Counted from the first letter of the stretch, positions 26,978 through 34,518 are shown. The stretch is 38,020 bases of DNA from Chitinophagales bacterium (GCA_040877935.1 JBBDNB010000009.1:1-38020), one strand, 5' to 3'. Numbers and translations are program-made. Notes: a model not told the origin generated them from the letters alone.

Positions 26978-27701
26978 AAAATTGAAAATAGGAATTGTTG
27001 AAGACGACCTGATCATAGCCGAAAGTATTTATTCCACTTTGAAGCAAATCGGTTATGAGGCATTAAGACCTGTACGCAATTTCGATGATGCCATTGCGCT
27101 GATAAAAAAAGAGGCTCCCGATCTGTTGATTTTGGATATTACCATAGAAGGCCGCAAAGACGGAATTGACCTTGCAGCAGAAATCAACAATAGCTTTAAA
27201 ACTCCTTTTATATTCCTTACTGCCTACAGTGATGAAAACACATTGAACCGATCAAAAAAGGTCAATCCGGCAGCTTACCTGGTAAAACCTTTTTCGGAGA
27301 AAGACTTGTACAGCTCTATAGAAATTGCCATTAATAATTACCGCTCGCAGGGCAATTTTCCCCGACAAAACAATAGCCCAAAACAAAGAAAATTCGCATT
27401 GATTAAAGACGGGCATTTGTTCCATAAAATTAATTTCAACGACATTCTCTACATTGAAAGCGACAATGTGTATTTAAGTATTTACACTCCGCAAAAGAAA
27501 TTTGTGATTCGCGAAAAACTCGGCAATTTCATTCAGGAAAATCCCAATTCCGATTTTGTAAAAGTTCATAGAAGCTACGCCATCAATACCCAGCACCTTG
27601 AAACCGTGAACGAGCTGTATGTAGTAGTGGCTGGAAAAGAGATTCCGGTACAGAAAAACTACAGGAAAGAACTGCTAGAAATGGTGCGATTGTTTAAGTG
27701 A
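26970..27701 (+). CDS. LytTR-family response regulator
   Basis: The 243-residue response regulator partners the propeller kinase. The receiver domain (5-122) has the acidic pair E11/D12, phospho-acceptor Asp56 (LLILDITIEG), Thr84 (FLTAYSD) and Lys106 (LVKPFSE). The LytTR DNA-binding domain spans about 143-240 (FNDILYIESDNVYLSIYTPQ, FVKVHRSYAINTQHL). The ATG at 26970 overlaps the kinase stop by 8 bp, suggesting translational coupling; a TTG at 26961 is also in frame. It is followed by a hairpin terminator. Likely targets are the neighbouring surface-protein genes, but no site is proven. Confidence 0.96.
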   Translation: MAEKLKIGIVEDDLIIAESIYSTLKQIGYEALRPVRNFDDAIALIKKEAPDLLILDITIEGRKDGIDLAAEINNSFKTPFIFLTAYSDENTLNRSKKVNPAAYLVKPFSEKDLYSSIEIAINNYRSQGNFPRQNNSPKQRKFALIKDGHLFHKINFNDILYIESDNVYLSIYTPQKKFVIREKLGNFIQENPNSDFVKVHRSYAINTQHLETVNELYVVVAGKEIPVQKNYRKELLEMVRLFK

Positions 27702-27712
27702 GATTTAAACTA

Positions 27713-27747
27713 AGAGCTGACATCTTTTTTGGAAAGATGTTAGCTCT
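27713..27747 (+). terminator. Hairpin terminator after the LytTR gene
   Basis: Arms AGAGCTGACATCTTT (27713-27727) and AAAGATGTTAGCTCT (27733-27747) pair along 15 bp with one G-U pair. The loop is TTTGG. No tight T-run follows, though T-rich sequence begins about 10 bp later. Confidence 0.6.
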
Positions 27748-27768
27748 GGGTGCTTTCGTTTTGCTTTT

Positions 27769-27790
27769 CCAATGGGTCATGACCCATTGG
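27769..27790. repeat. Perfect 22-bp palindrome
   Basis: CCAATGGGTCA is followed directly by its reverse complement TGACCCATTGG with no spacer. It lies between the LytTR gene and the HicB patch and is not followed by a T-run. It could be a dimeric-regulator site, an extruding cruciform or the trace of an element end. Confidence 0.9.
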
Positions 27791-27876
27791 AGTTCGGGCT
27801 GTCAAAGTAGTCAAAACTTAGATTTACCTGCTGTAAGCAGGATTGTCTGTCCACTATTTGATAATTAGAGAATATC

Positions 27877-28014
27877 TTAGGCTATCAATCTTCTCTTTTT
27901 GGGTTTGGGGATTGGTCTTTTTAACAGACGTGCTGTTTCTATCCACTCTTCTATTATAACTTCTACATTATTTAGGGCTTCCCAGTAAGTTTCCCCAGCC
28001 GATGTGTGTAGTGC
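27877..28014 (-). pseudogene. Truncated hicB copy
   Basis: This 138-bp stretch repeats the 3' part of the intact HicB-like gene at 28324-28542, offset by 447 bp, with most bases identical. It still reads in frame (ETYWEALNNVEVIIEEWIET, then ARLLKRPIPKPKKRRLIA and stop), but the first half of the gene is absent. It begins directly after the stop of the 28015-28170 gene and in the same frame, so it has no start codon of its own. Confidence 0.85.
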
Positions 28015-28170
28015 TTACTTGGTTTGTAGCTTTGAACTTTCTCTTTTTAAATATTCCTTAATTTCCTCAAAACTCATTCCTTTTAAGTCTTTTGAAATTC
28101 GATCTTTAATTTTTCGAAACGTTTTTACGGTATCGAATTCTTTCTTTTGATTTTCATCTTTAGTTTTCAT
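28015..28170 (-). CDS. Small charged protein, possibly antitoxin-like
   Basis: From the ATG at 28170 this encodes 51 residues (MKTKDENQKKEFDTVKTFRK, ending KRESSKLQTK). An in-frame ATG at 28206 would add 12 residues. The KKEFDTVKTFRKIKDRISKD stretch is of a kind I associate with short Bacteroidota proteins beside toxin-antitoxin genes, but I cannot name a family with confidence. It overlaps the 25-residue ORF upstream by 11 bp and is framed by two copies of hicB sequence. No toxin gene is visible next to it. Confidence 0.6.
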   Translation of the reverse strand: MKTKDENQKKEFDTVKTFRKIKDRISKDLKGMSFEEIKEYLKRESSKLQTK

Positions 28171-28237
28171 TTGATAATTGCTTAATAATTGAAAGGATTT
28201 GGTCAAATGTCAAATCTACCTTGAACGAGATTCCCAT
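28160..28237 (-). CDS. 25-residue ORF, possible truncated antitoxin N-terminus
   Basis: It encodes MGISFKVDLTFDQILSIIKQ followed by LSNEN and stop. The DLTFDQILxxIKQL pattern is like the start of a longer (about 70-residue) antitoxin-type protein, here cut short where the next ORF starts in another frame. It could be a translated leader for the 51-residue gene or a remnant. Low certainty that a product is made. Confidence 0.35.
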   Translation of the reverse strand: MGISFKVDLTFDQILSIIKQLSNEN

Positions 28238-28323
28238 TTTAATTGATTTTTCTAGTTTCAATTTACTGAAAATTAACGAATTTAGTGCTCTACCTATCAA
28301 TCAAGCTTTTAAAAGTTAGAACC

Positions 28324-28542
28324 TTAGGCTATCAATCTTCTCTTTTTGGGTTTGGGGATTGGTCTTTTTAACAGACGTGCTATTTCTATCCACTCTTCTA
28401 TTATAACTTCTACATTATTTAATGCTTCCTGGTAAGTTCCCCCATCCGAAATACACCCTGCCAGTTCCGGCACTTCAGCAATATAAGACTTATCGTCTTC
28501 ACTCCAGTAGATCACTATTTTGTATTTCATTTCCTTACTCAT
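28324..28542 (-). CDS. HicB-like (UPF0150) protein
   Basis: The 72-residue protein has the HicB antitoxin-type fold pattern: KYKIVIYWSEDDKSYIAEVP, ELAGCISDGGTYQEALNNV, IIEEWIE. It ends in a basic tail PIPKPKKRRLIA. HicB antitoxins normally pair with a HicA mRNA interferase, but no hicA-like ORF lies on either side, so it is an orphan. HicB-like proteins of this short kind often lack a DNA-binding domain, as here. A partial second copy lies 447 bp away. Confidence 0.88.
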   Translation of the reverse strand: MSKEMKYKIVIYWSEDDKSYIAEVPELAGCISDGGTYQEALNNVEVIIEEWIEIARLLKRPIPKPKKRRLIA

Positions 28543-28645
28543 ATTTACGAAAATTACTGAAGTTTAGTTTAAAAACAAAGCAGCCTTTTCAGTACTAACC
28601 CTAAATGTTCAGATAACCTTCAGGGATTAATACCCCAACAATACC

Positions 28646-28653
28646 TAACTTTG
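28646..28653 (+). promoter_or_regulatory. -7 promoter box of menB
   Basis: TAACTTTG, a perfect TAnnTTTG, lies 15 bp upstream of the menB ATG at 28669. It includes the bases of a TTG codon at 28651, which argues against translation starting there. Confidence 0.5.
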
Positions 28654-28668
28654 AAAGCAAAAACCAAT

Positions 28669-29508
28669 ATGACCAAAATCAACTGGAAAACCGCAATAGC
28701 GTTTGAAGACATTACTTATAAAAAGGCCAATGGTGTGGCGCGCATTGCCTTTAACCGCCCGGATATACGAAATGCTTTTCGCCCCAAAACCACAGCAGAA
28801 CTGTACAAAGCTTTTTACGATGCGCAGGAAGACACTTCCATAGGTGTGGTTTTGCTTTCTGCGGAAGGTCCTTCTTCCAAAGACGGTGTCTGGTCCTTTT
28901 GCAGCGGAGGCGATCAAAAAGCACGTGGCCACCAGGGCTATGTAGGCGATGATGGCTATCACCGACTGAATATACTGGAAGTACAGCGCCTAATTCGTTT
29001 TATGCCCAAAGTGGTGATTGCCGTAGTTCCCGGTTGGGCCGTAGGTGGCGGACACAGTTTGCATGTAGTTTGCGATATGACATTGGCCAGTAAGGAGCAT
29101 GCCATTTTCAAACAAACAGATGCGGACGTAACGAGTTTTGATGGTGGTTATGGCTCTGCTTATCTGGCGAAAATGGTGGGGCAGAAAAAAGCTCGCGAAA
29201 TTTTCTTTTTGGGGCGCAACTATAGCGCACAGGAAGCCTTTGAAATGGGCATGGTCAATCAAGTGGTTCCGCACGATGAATTGGAGGATACCGCCTACGA
29301 ATGGGCGCAGGAAGTGCTTGGTAAATCCCCTACATCCATTAAAATGCTGAAATTTGCCATGAACCTGACCGATGATGGAATGGTAGGTCAGCAGGTATTT
29401 GCCGGAGAAGCCACCCGCCTTGCTTATATGACTGACGAGGCCATTGAAGGCCGCAATGCATTCCTGGAAAAGAGAAAGCCCAACTTTCCTAAGAAATGGA
29501 TTCCTTGA
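28669..29508 (+). CDS. menB: 1,4-dihydroxy-2-naphthoyl-CoA synthase
   Basis: MenB (EC 4.1.3.36, crotonase family) closes the second ring of menaquinone, turning o-succinylbenzoyl-CoA into 1,4-dihydroxy-2-naphthoyl-CoA. The ATG at 28669 gives 279 residues (MTKINWKTAIAFEDITYKKA), a normal length. Family motifs are RPDIRNAFRPKT (30-41), SFCSGGDQKARG (76-87), GWAVGGGHSLHVVCD (122-136) and the catalytic block QTDADVTSFDGGYGS (149-163). Asp151 stands where E. coli MenB has Gly156, which marks the type II enzymes that do not need bicarbonate. The C-terminus (RNAFLEKRKPNFPKKW) is also typical. No other men genes are adjacent. Confidence 0.97.
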   Translation: MTKINWKTAIAFEDITYKKANGVARIAFNRPDIRNAFRPKTTAELYKAFYDAQEDTSIGVVLLSAEGPSSKDGVWSFCSGGDQKARGHQGYVGDDGYHRLNILEVQRLIRFMPKVVIAVVPGWAVGGGHSLHVVCDMTLASKEHAIFKQTDADVTSFDGGYGSAYLAKMVGQKKAREIFFLGRNYSAQEAFEMGMVNQVVPHDELEDTAYEWAQEVLGKSPTSIKMLKFAMNLTDDGMVGQQVFAGEATRLAYMTDEAIEGRNAFLEKRKPNFPKKWIP

Positions 29509-29528
29509 TTTAAATACACTACCGAACG

Positions 29529-29562
29529 AAACCTTCAAGGTCTTTGAAAACCTTGAAGGTTT
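29529..29562. terminator. Hairpin AAACCTTCAAGG...CCTTGAAGGTTT after menB
   Basis: A 12-bp perfect stem (29529-29540 with 29551-29562) around a 10-nt loop lies 21 bp after the menB stop and 18 bp before the next start. It is symmetrical and can work on either strand. I recall very similar CCTTGAAGGT hairpins as recurrent intergenic sequences in Bacteroidota, so it may also be a dispersed repeat. Confidence 0.65.
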
Positions 29563-29579
29563 AATAAAACCACACCCAA

Positions 29580-30449
29580 ATGCGATTTAAAAATTCCCTA
29601 TTTATTATTCTGATTCTTTCATTGCTGAATAATGCTCTTTCCGCCCAAGAAAACCCGGCCTATCAACTTTACAATGAAAAAGGCAAGGCGGTTGATTATG
29701 GCAAGATGCTGAAAAAATTGACAGAAGCGGATATTGTCTTTTTCGGGGAATTGCACGACAACCCCATTTGCCATTGGCTGCAATTGGAATTATCTCAGGA
29801 TTTGTATGAAGCAAGGGACAGCCAATTGATCCTTGGTGCCGAGTTTTTTGAAACGGACGATCAGTTGATCTTGGATGAATTTCTTTCCGGTTTGATCTCA
29901 GAGAAGAATTTCGAAAAAGAAGCCAAACTTTGGCCCAATTATTCTACGGATTACCGACCGCTGATTCAATTCGCCAATGAAAAACAATTGCCTTTTATCG
30001 CTACAAATGTACCGAGGCGCTATGCCAGCTTACTTTATAAAAAAGGCATGGAAACCTTGGAAAAACTGAACAATGAAGCCAAAGCATTGATGACTCCCCT
30101 ACCCTTTGAGATTGATATGGAATTGCCCTCCTACAAGGCTATGCTGGAAATGGGCGCGGGGCACGGCAGCGAACAGATGGTGCAGGCACAGGCGCTAAAA
30201 GATGCTACCATGGCACATTTTATTCTTGAAAATTTTGAACCCCAAAAATTGTTTTTACATTTTAATGGAGCTTATCACAGCAATTCCAAAGAAGGCATTA
30301 TTTGGTATTTACTACAGGAAAATCCCGATCTGAAAATTGTGAATATTGCTTCCGTAATGCAAGAATCTGTAATGGAGTTGGAAGAAGGGAATCAAGCTTT
30401 GGGAGATTTTATCTTGTGCATTCCAGAGAATATGACGAGGACGCATTAA
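29580..30449 (+). CDS. ChaN-like (haem-binding uptake, Tiki superfamily) protein
   Basis: The 289-residue exported protein has a signal peptide (MRFKNSLFIILILSLLNNAL, then SAQE). Two ChaN/Tiki-type conserved sites are seen: ADIVFFGELHDNPICHWLQL (50-69, Glu57 and His59) and a late KLFLHFNGAYHS. GAEFFETDDQ and NVPRRYASLLYKKGM between them are also typical. ChaN of Campylobacter is an iron-regulated haem-binding lipoprotein; the wider superfamily contains proteases, so iron/haem uptake is only the best guess. It is convergent with the deoxynucleoside kinase gene. Confidence 0.85.
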   Translation: MRFKNSLFIILILSLLNNALSAQENPAYQLYNEKGKAVDYGKMLKKLTEADIVFFGELHDNPICHWLQLELSQDLYEARDSQLILGAEFFETDDQLILDEFLSGLISEKNFEKEAKLWPNYSTDYRPLIQFANEKQLPFIATNVPRRYASLLYKKGMETLEKLNNEAKALMTPLPFEIDMELPSYKAMLEMGAGHGSEQMVQAQALKDATMAHFILENFEPQKLFLHFNGAYHSNSKEGIIWYLLQENPDLKIVNIASVMQESVMELEEGNQALGDFILCIPENMTRTH

Positions 30450-30500
30450 AAAATAAATGCCTAAAGTTTGGAATTAAAAGTGAGCTAAAATTTACCCTGT

Positions 30501-31136
30501 CTAAAACAACCCAAAAAGCTCAGCATTCACTTTGTTTACTACATCTCCCAGGTGCTCTTGGTCGTCTGCGAAATTGCAATTGTCCACATCAATTACCAGC
30601 AATTTGCCGTCTTTGTATTCCTTCACCCAATTTTCGTAGTATTCGTTTAGCCTTTTCAAATAATCCAAGCGCAAGTTTTCCTCGTATTCCCTGCCCCGCT
30701 TTTGAATTTGATTGACCAAAGTAGGAATGGAAGCTTTGAGGTATATCATCAAATCTGGAGGTTTGATCAATGAATTGACCGTCTGAAACAGATTGCTGTA
30801 GTTTTCAAAATCCCGGGAAGTCATCAAGCCCATAGAGTGCAAGTTGGGGGCAAATATCTTCGCATCCTCATATATGGTTCTATCCTGAATTACGGTTTTT
30901 TCTCCGTTTTGAATCTCAATGATTTGCTGAAAACGAGAATTGAGGAAATACACCTGCAAATTGAAAGACCAACGCGGCATATCTTCGTAAAAATCATTGA
31001 GATAGGGATTGTTCTCCACATCCTCGAAATGTGCCTGCCATTCAAAATGCTTGGCAAGCAATTTGGTCAAAGTAGATTTTCCTGCACCGATATTACCTGC
31101 TACAGCAATGTGTTTAATTGAGTTGTTGTTTTTCAA
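30501..31136 (-). CDS. Deoxynucleoside kinase
   Basis: The 211-residue enzyme phosphorylates deoxynucleosides in the salvage pathway. It has the P-loop AVAGNIGAGKST (11-22), the substrate-binding Glu38 in HFEDVENNPYL, the DR(T/S) motif QDRTIYED (84-91) as in dGK/dAK-type enzymes, and a lid region IQKRGREYEENL. Substrate preference (dG, dA or broader) cannot be decided. The start is TTG at 31136; a stop lies two codons upstream and no ATG is nearby. It starts 9 bp after trpS ends and is probably co-transcribed with it. Confidence 0.93.
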   Translation of the reverse strand: MKNNNSIKHIAVAGNIGAGKSTLTKLLAKHFEWQAHFEDVENNPYLNDFYEDMPRWSFNLQVYFLNSRFQQIIEIQNGEKTVIQDRTIYEDAKIFAPNLHSMGLMTSRDFENYSNLFQTVNSLIKPPDLMIYLKASIPTLVNQIQKRGREYEENLRLDYLKRLNEYYENWVKEYKDGKLLVIDVDNCNFADDQEHLGDVVNKVNAELFGLF

Positions 31137-31145
31137 AACTTAAAT

Positions 31146-32141
31146 TTATAGAGCTTTCAAACCAATAATTTTTTTCACTCCGCTAAGTGTTTCACCCGCA
31201 CTTTCATGTGCTTTTTCAGCACCTTTTTGTACAATACTTCTCAGCAGATCTTCTTCCTTTAGATAATATTGAATTTTGCTGCGCAGCGGATCGGTGAATT
31301 TAATAATATCCTGTGCCAATTGCTTTTTTAAATCACCATAGCGAATACTGCAATTGGCATAATCTTCCTTAAAATTATTCAATACATCAGGTTCTGACAC
31401 CAATTCCATTAATTTAAACAAATTTGCGACAGGTTCCGATACCGGGCTGTTTTTTTCTTTAGGCCCACTATCTGTAACTGCACGCATCACCTTTTTTTGA
31501 ATAGCTTTAGGATCTTCTATTAAATACACCGCATTGTTTGCACCCTCGGATTTACCCATTTTTCCCTTGCCATCCAAGCCGGGCACTTTTACCAGGGCTT
31601 GATTAAAATTAAAAGCTTCTGGTTCGGGAAAAAAATCGGTTTCGTACAAATGATTGAAACGATTGACAAAATTGCGCGTCATTTCCAGATGCTGCTCTTG
31701 ATCTTTACCTACCGGAACTTTCGTTGCTCTGTGAATAATAATATCCACCGCCATTAAAACCGGATAAGTTAATAAACCCGCATTGATATTGCTTTGCTGT
31801 TTGGCGACTTTATCCTTAAAAGTAGTGGATCTTTCCAGTTCGCCTAAATGTGCCAGCATATTGAAAATAAGATAGAGCTCAGGAATTTCAGGAATATGGC
31901 TTTGAATATAGAGCGTAGTTTTATCAGGATTGAGTCCACAGGCCAGGTAAGTCGCCAGTGTTTCTTTAATCCGATCTTGCAGTTCTGAAGCATTGGGGTG
32001 TGTTGTAAGTGCATGATAATCTGCAATAAAGAAGAAGGTTTCACACTGCTCCTGAAGCGCTACAAAGTTCTTAATTGCACCAAAATAGTTTCCCAAATGT
32101 ATATTTCCTGTAGGACGCACACCACTAACAACTCTTTCCAT
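31146..32141 (-). CDS. trpS: Tryptophanyl-tRNA synthetase
   Basis: Class Ic aminoacyl-tRNA synthetase charging tRNA-Trp. The 331 residues include the HIGH-equivalent PTGNIHLGNYFG (10-21), the tryptophan-pocket region, VGKDQEQHLEMTR (144-156) and the KMSKS-equivalent KMGKS (194-198). Length and motif order are those of bacterial TrpS. The ATG at 32141 is 34 bp from the divergent plsC ATG. It leads a two-gene unit with the deoxynucleoside kinase gene. Confidence 0.98.
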   Translation of the reverse strand: MERVVSGVRPTGNIHLGNYFGAIKNFVALQEQCETFFFIADYHALTTHPNASELQDRIKETLATYLACGLNPDKTTLYIQSHIPEIPELYLIFNMLAHLGELERSTTFKDKVAKQQSNINAGLLTYPVLMAVDIIIHRATKVPVGKDQEQHLEMTRNFVNRFNHLYETDFFPEPEAFNFNQALVKVPGLDGKGKMGKSEGANNAVYLIEDPKAIQKKVMRAVTDSGPKEKNSPVSEPVANLFKLMELVSEPDVLNNFKEDYANCSIRYGDLKKQLAQDIIKFTDPLRSKIQYYLKEEDLLRSIVQKGAEKAHESAGETLSGVKKIIGLKAL

Positions 32142-32163
32142 GCGGCTAAAATTACAAAATTCT

Positions 32164-32171
32164 TAACTTTG
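32164..32171 (+). promoter_or_regulatory. -7 promoter box of the plsC cluster
   Basis: TAACTTTG, a perfect TAnnTTTG, ends only 4 bp before the plsC ATG at 32176. If used, transcription would begin at or very near the start codon and the mRNA would be almost leaderless. Confidence 0.45.
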
Positions 32172-32175
32172 GATT

Positions 32176-32964
32176 ATGAAATCACAGAGTATTATACTTC
32201 GTAAATTTTGGGGCATTTATTTCTGGTTCGTGTTTGGAGGATCTTTGATCTTGCTTTTCCCTTTGTTTTGGCTGCTTTTACGCAGCGAAAAAACTTATCC
32301 GGCAGCCAACAGACTGAGGAAAGTCTGGGGCAATATCATTATGGCTTTTACAGGTGTTTATTACCAGGTAGAATTTGAAAGTCCTATTGATCCCAATCAA
32401 CCTGTGATTCTCTGTGCCAACCACAGTTCTATTCTCGATATTCCTTTTTTCGCTTTTATTTTGCCCGCCAAATTTTGTTTTATGGCTAAAAAGGAATTTG
32501 CAGAAATCCCTATTTTCGGCCATTTTTTTAAAACAGTGGATATTCCAGTAGACAGGGAAAACCGCATGAGTTCCTTCAAGGCCTTTAAGGCAACACAGAA
32601 GAGATTAGAAGAAGGGTACAACGTGATAATTTTTCCGGAAGGCAGGGCCAATCCCTCTCCTCCTGAAATGTTGCCTTTTAAAAACGGGCCTTTTAAAATG
32701 GCCATTGAATGTAAAGTGCCAATAGTTCCCATTACCTTTATAGACAATTGGCATCGCTTTTTATTTCATGCTGAAACATTTGGCGGAAGCCCGGGAGTAT
32801 TGCGCGTAAAGGTACATGCACCGGTCTATACACAGAATATGGAAGCAAGTGATTACAATATATTATTAAAAGAAGTGCGTCAAAAAATTGAGACCCCTTT
32901 AATCGAAACCTATGGAAGTCAACAAGGAATTAATACAGAATATAGCCACTTTAGCAAGGCTTGA
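32176..32964 (+). CDS. plsC: 1-acyl-sn-glycerol-3-phosphate acyltransferase
   Basis: PlsC acylates lysophosphatidic acid to phosphatidic acid at the inner membrane in phospholipid synthesis. The 262 residues have an N-terminal membrane helix (about 11-36), the catalytic NHxxxxD motif as NHSSILD (82-88), and the substrate-binding FPEGR (153-157) with VPIVPI later. The 3' end overlaps gatC by 53 bp in a different frame. It begins a plus-strand cluster with gatC, an ABC ATPase and an adenosyltransferase. An exact acyl specificity cannot be read from sequence. Confidence 0.93.
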   Translation: MKSQSIILRKFWGIYFWFVFGGSLILLFPLFWLLLRSEKTYPAANRLRKVWGNIIMAFTGVYYQVEFESPIDPNQPVILCANHSSILDIPFFAFILPAKFCFMAKKEFAEIPIFGHFFKTVDIPVDRENRMSSFKAFKATQKRLEEGYNVIIFPEGRANPSPPEMLPFKNGPFKMAIECKVPIVPITFIDNWHRFLFHAETFGGSPGVLRVKVHAPVYTQNMEASDYNILLKEVRQKIETPLIETYGSQQGINTEYSHFSKA

Positions 32965-33214
32965 GTTTAAAACCGAAGCAGAACAAGAACAAATCAGATC
33001 TGACTTGAGCAATATGTTGAATATGGTAGATAAGCTCAACGAACTGGATTTGGATAATGTGGAGCCGCTAATCTATATTACTGATGTAGAAAATGTGCTT
33101 AGAGCAGATGAAGTTCGCCAGGAAATCAGTAAAGAACAAGCTTTGGAAAACGCCCCGCAAAAAGATTCCGATTATATAAAAGTGCCGAAAGTACTCTCTC
33201 AGCCCAATGAATAA
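32912..33214 (+). CDS. gatC: Asp/Glu-tRNA amidotransferase subunit C
   Basis: GatC is the small structural subunit of the GatCAB amidotransferase that makes Gln-tRNA(Gln) and Asn-tRNA(Asn) from mischarged tRNAs. The 100 residues are of family length and show the N-terminal motif [14 protein letters not shown] (6-19) and the C-terminal LRADEV, then [12 protein letters not shown]. The family N-terminus requires the ATG at 32912, so the 53-bp overlap with plsC is real. gatA and gatB are not adjacent. The next gene overlaps by 8 bp. Confidence 0.95.
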   Translation: MEVNKELIQNIATLARLEFKTEAEQEQIRSDLSNMLNMVDKLNELDLDNVEPLIYITDVENVLRADEVRQEISKEQALENAPQKDSDYIKVPKVLSQPNE

Positions 33215-33902
33215 TGTGATTCAATTAAAGGACATCCATAAAAATTACCAGCTTGGTAAATTGATGATCCCTGCATTGAAATCCATAAACCTGGAAATAG
33301 AACGCAATGAATATGTAGCACTGATGGGGCCATCGGGCTCGGGAAAATCGACTATGATGAATATTCTCGGTTGTCTGGATACGGCAAGTTCCGGTACTTA
33401 TTTGCTCAATGGAAAAGATGTGAGCAACCTGAGCGAGGAGCAACTGGCAGAAATCAGGAATATTGAGATTGGTTTTGTTTTTCAAACTTTCAATCTGCTG
33501 CCCCGGCTAAATGCATTGGAAAATGTAGAACTGCCCATGATATATAAAGGTATGGGGAAAAAAGAACGCAAAGCCAGGTCAAGGGAAGTTTTGGATATGG
33601 TTGGTTTATCTGACCGGATGGACCACAAACCAAATGAACTTTCAGGGGGGCAGAGACAAAGAGTAGCCATAGCGCGCGCATTGGTCAACAATCCATCAAT
33701 TATACTGGCAGATGAACCCACAGGAAACCTGGATTCAAAGACTTCTGTAGAAATTATGGAAATCCTGAATGAAATCCACCGGCAGGGCAATACTGTGATA
33801 CTGGTGACACATGAAGAGGATATTGCTGAATTTGCAGAAAGAATCATTCGATTAAAAGATGGTGTAGTGGCATCAGATGATCAAAAAGAAAGCATCGCTT
33901 AA
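33207..33902 (+). CDS. ABC transporter ATP-binding protein (LolD/MacB type)
   Basis: The 231-residue ATPase subunit carries the Walker [10 protein letters not shown] (41-49), Q-loop VFQTFNLLP (91-99), signature LSGGQRQRV (145-153), Walker [14 protein letters not shown] (165-177) and switch His in VTHEE. The pattern is that of the LolD/MacB/FtsE group, which acts in lipoprotein release or macrolide-type mechanotransmission. No permease gene is adjacent, so the transported substrate is unknown. The ATG lies inside the end of gatC, suggesting coupled translation. Confidence 0.95.
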   Translation: MNNVIQLKDIHKNYQLGKLMIPALKSINLEIERNEYVALMGPSGSGKSTMMNILGCLDTASSGTYLLNGKDVSNLSEEQLAEIRNIEIGFVFQTFNLLPRLNALENVELPMIYKGMGKKERKARSREVLDMVGLSDRMDHKPNELSGGQRQRVAIARALVNNPSIILADEPTGNLDSKTSVEIMEILNEIHRQGNTVILVTHEEDIAEFAERIIRLKDGVVASDDQKESIA

Positions 33903-33904
33903 AT

Positions 33905-34456
33905 ATGAAAATATATACCAAAAAAGGAGATCAGGGAAAAACCTCATTGCTGGGCGGAAGCCGTGTGTCAAAAGCCGACCTCCGTATAGAAAGCTATGGT
34001 ACTGTTGATGAATTGAACAGCTACCTGGGATTGTTGAGAGATCATTTGGGTGAGGATGATCAACAAAGTGCAAATCTATTGATTGTACAGGAAGTGCTTT
34101 TTAGTATTGGGGCTCAATTGGCCAATGACCCCGAACATTCTAAATTTGAGCCTCCTAAAATAAAAGCTGACAGCATTGAGCAGCTCGAAATTTGGATAGA
34201 TGAAATGGAGCAAGAACTCAGTCCAATGCGCAATTTTATTTTACCCGGTGGGCATATTATAGTTTCTCATTGTCATATAGCAAGATGTGTGTGTCGCAGG
34301 GCAGAACGCGCTGCTGTTAGATTGCAGGAATATTCTAAAGTGGATGTGTTGATTTTAAGCTACCTCAACCGACTTTCCGACTATCTTTTTGTGCTTTCCA
34401 GAAAAATAGCAAAAAATAACAATGCACCTGAAATCCCCTGGAAGCCTCGTGGATAA
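33905..34456 (+). CDS. Cob(I)yrinic acid a,c-diamide adenosyltransferase (PduO type)
   Basis: ATP:cob(I)alamin adenosyltransferase makes adenosylcobalamin (EC 2.5.1.17). The 183 residues begin with the PduO signature MKIYTKKGDQGKTSLLGGSR, followed by SKADLRIESYGTVDELNSYL. The helix with CVCRRAERAAVRL and the late LNRLSDYLFVLSRKIA match the active site of the family. It starts 2 bp after the ABC gene. A weak terminator-like hairpin follows. Confidence 0.95.
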   Translation: MKIYTKKGDQGKTSLLGGSRVSKADLRIESYGTVDELNSYLGLLRDHLGEDDQQSANLLIVQEVLFSIGAQLANDPEHSKFEPPKIKADSIEQLEIWIDEMEQELSPMRNFILPGGHIIVSHCHIARCVCRRAERAAVRLQEYSKVDVLILSYLNRLSDYLFVLSRKIAKNNNAPEIPWKPRG

Positions 34457-34473
34457 AGGTTTTTACTAATTCC

Positions 34474-34495
34474 TTGAAAATTTATTTCAATTTTT
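34474..34495 (+). terminator. Weak terminator after the adenosyltransferase gene
   Basis: TTGAAA (34474-34479) pairs with TTTCAA (34485-34490) and is followed directly by TTTTT. The stem is short and AT-rich, so the strength is doubtful. Confidence 0.35.
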
Positions 34496-34518
34496 GAACA
34501 AAAGAATTTGCTTAACGT

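Noticed and set aside
28543-28645. Possible hicA partner upstream of the HicB-like gene
   Set aside because: No open frame with HicA features lies here or in the 28238-28323 gap, so the HicB-like gene is treated as an orphan.
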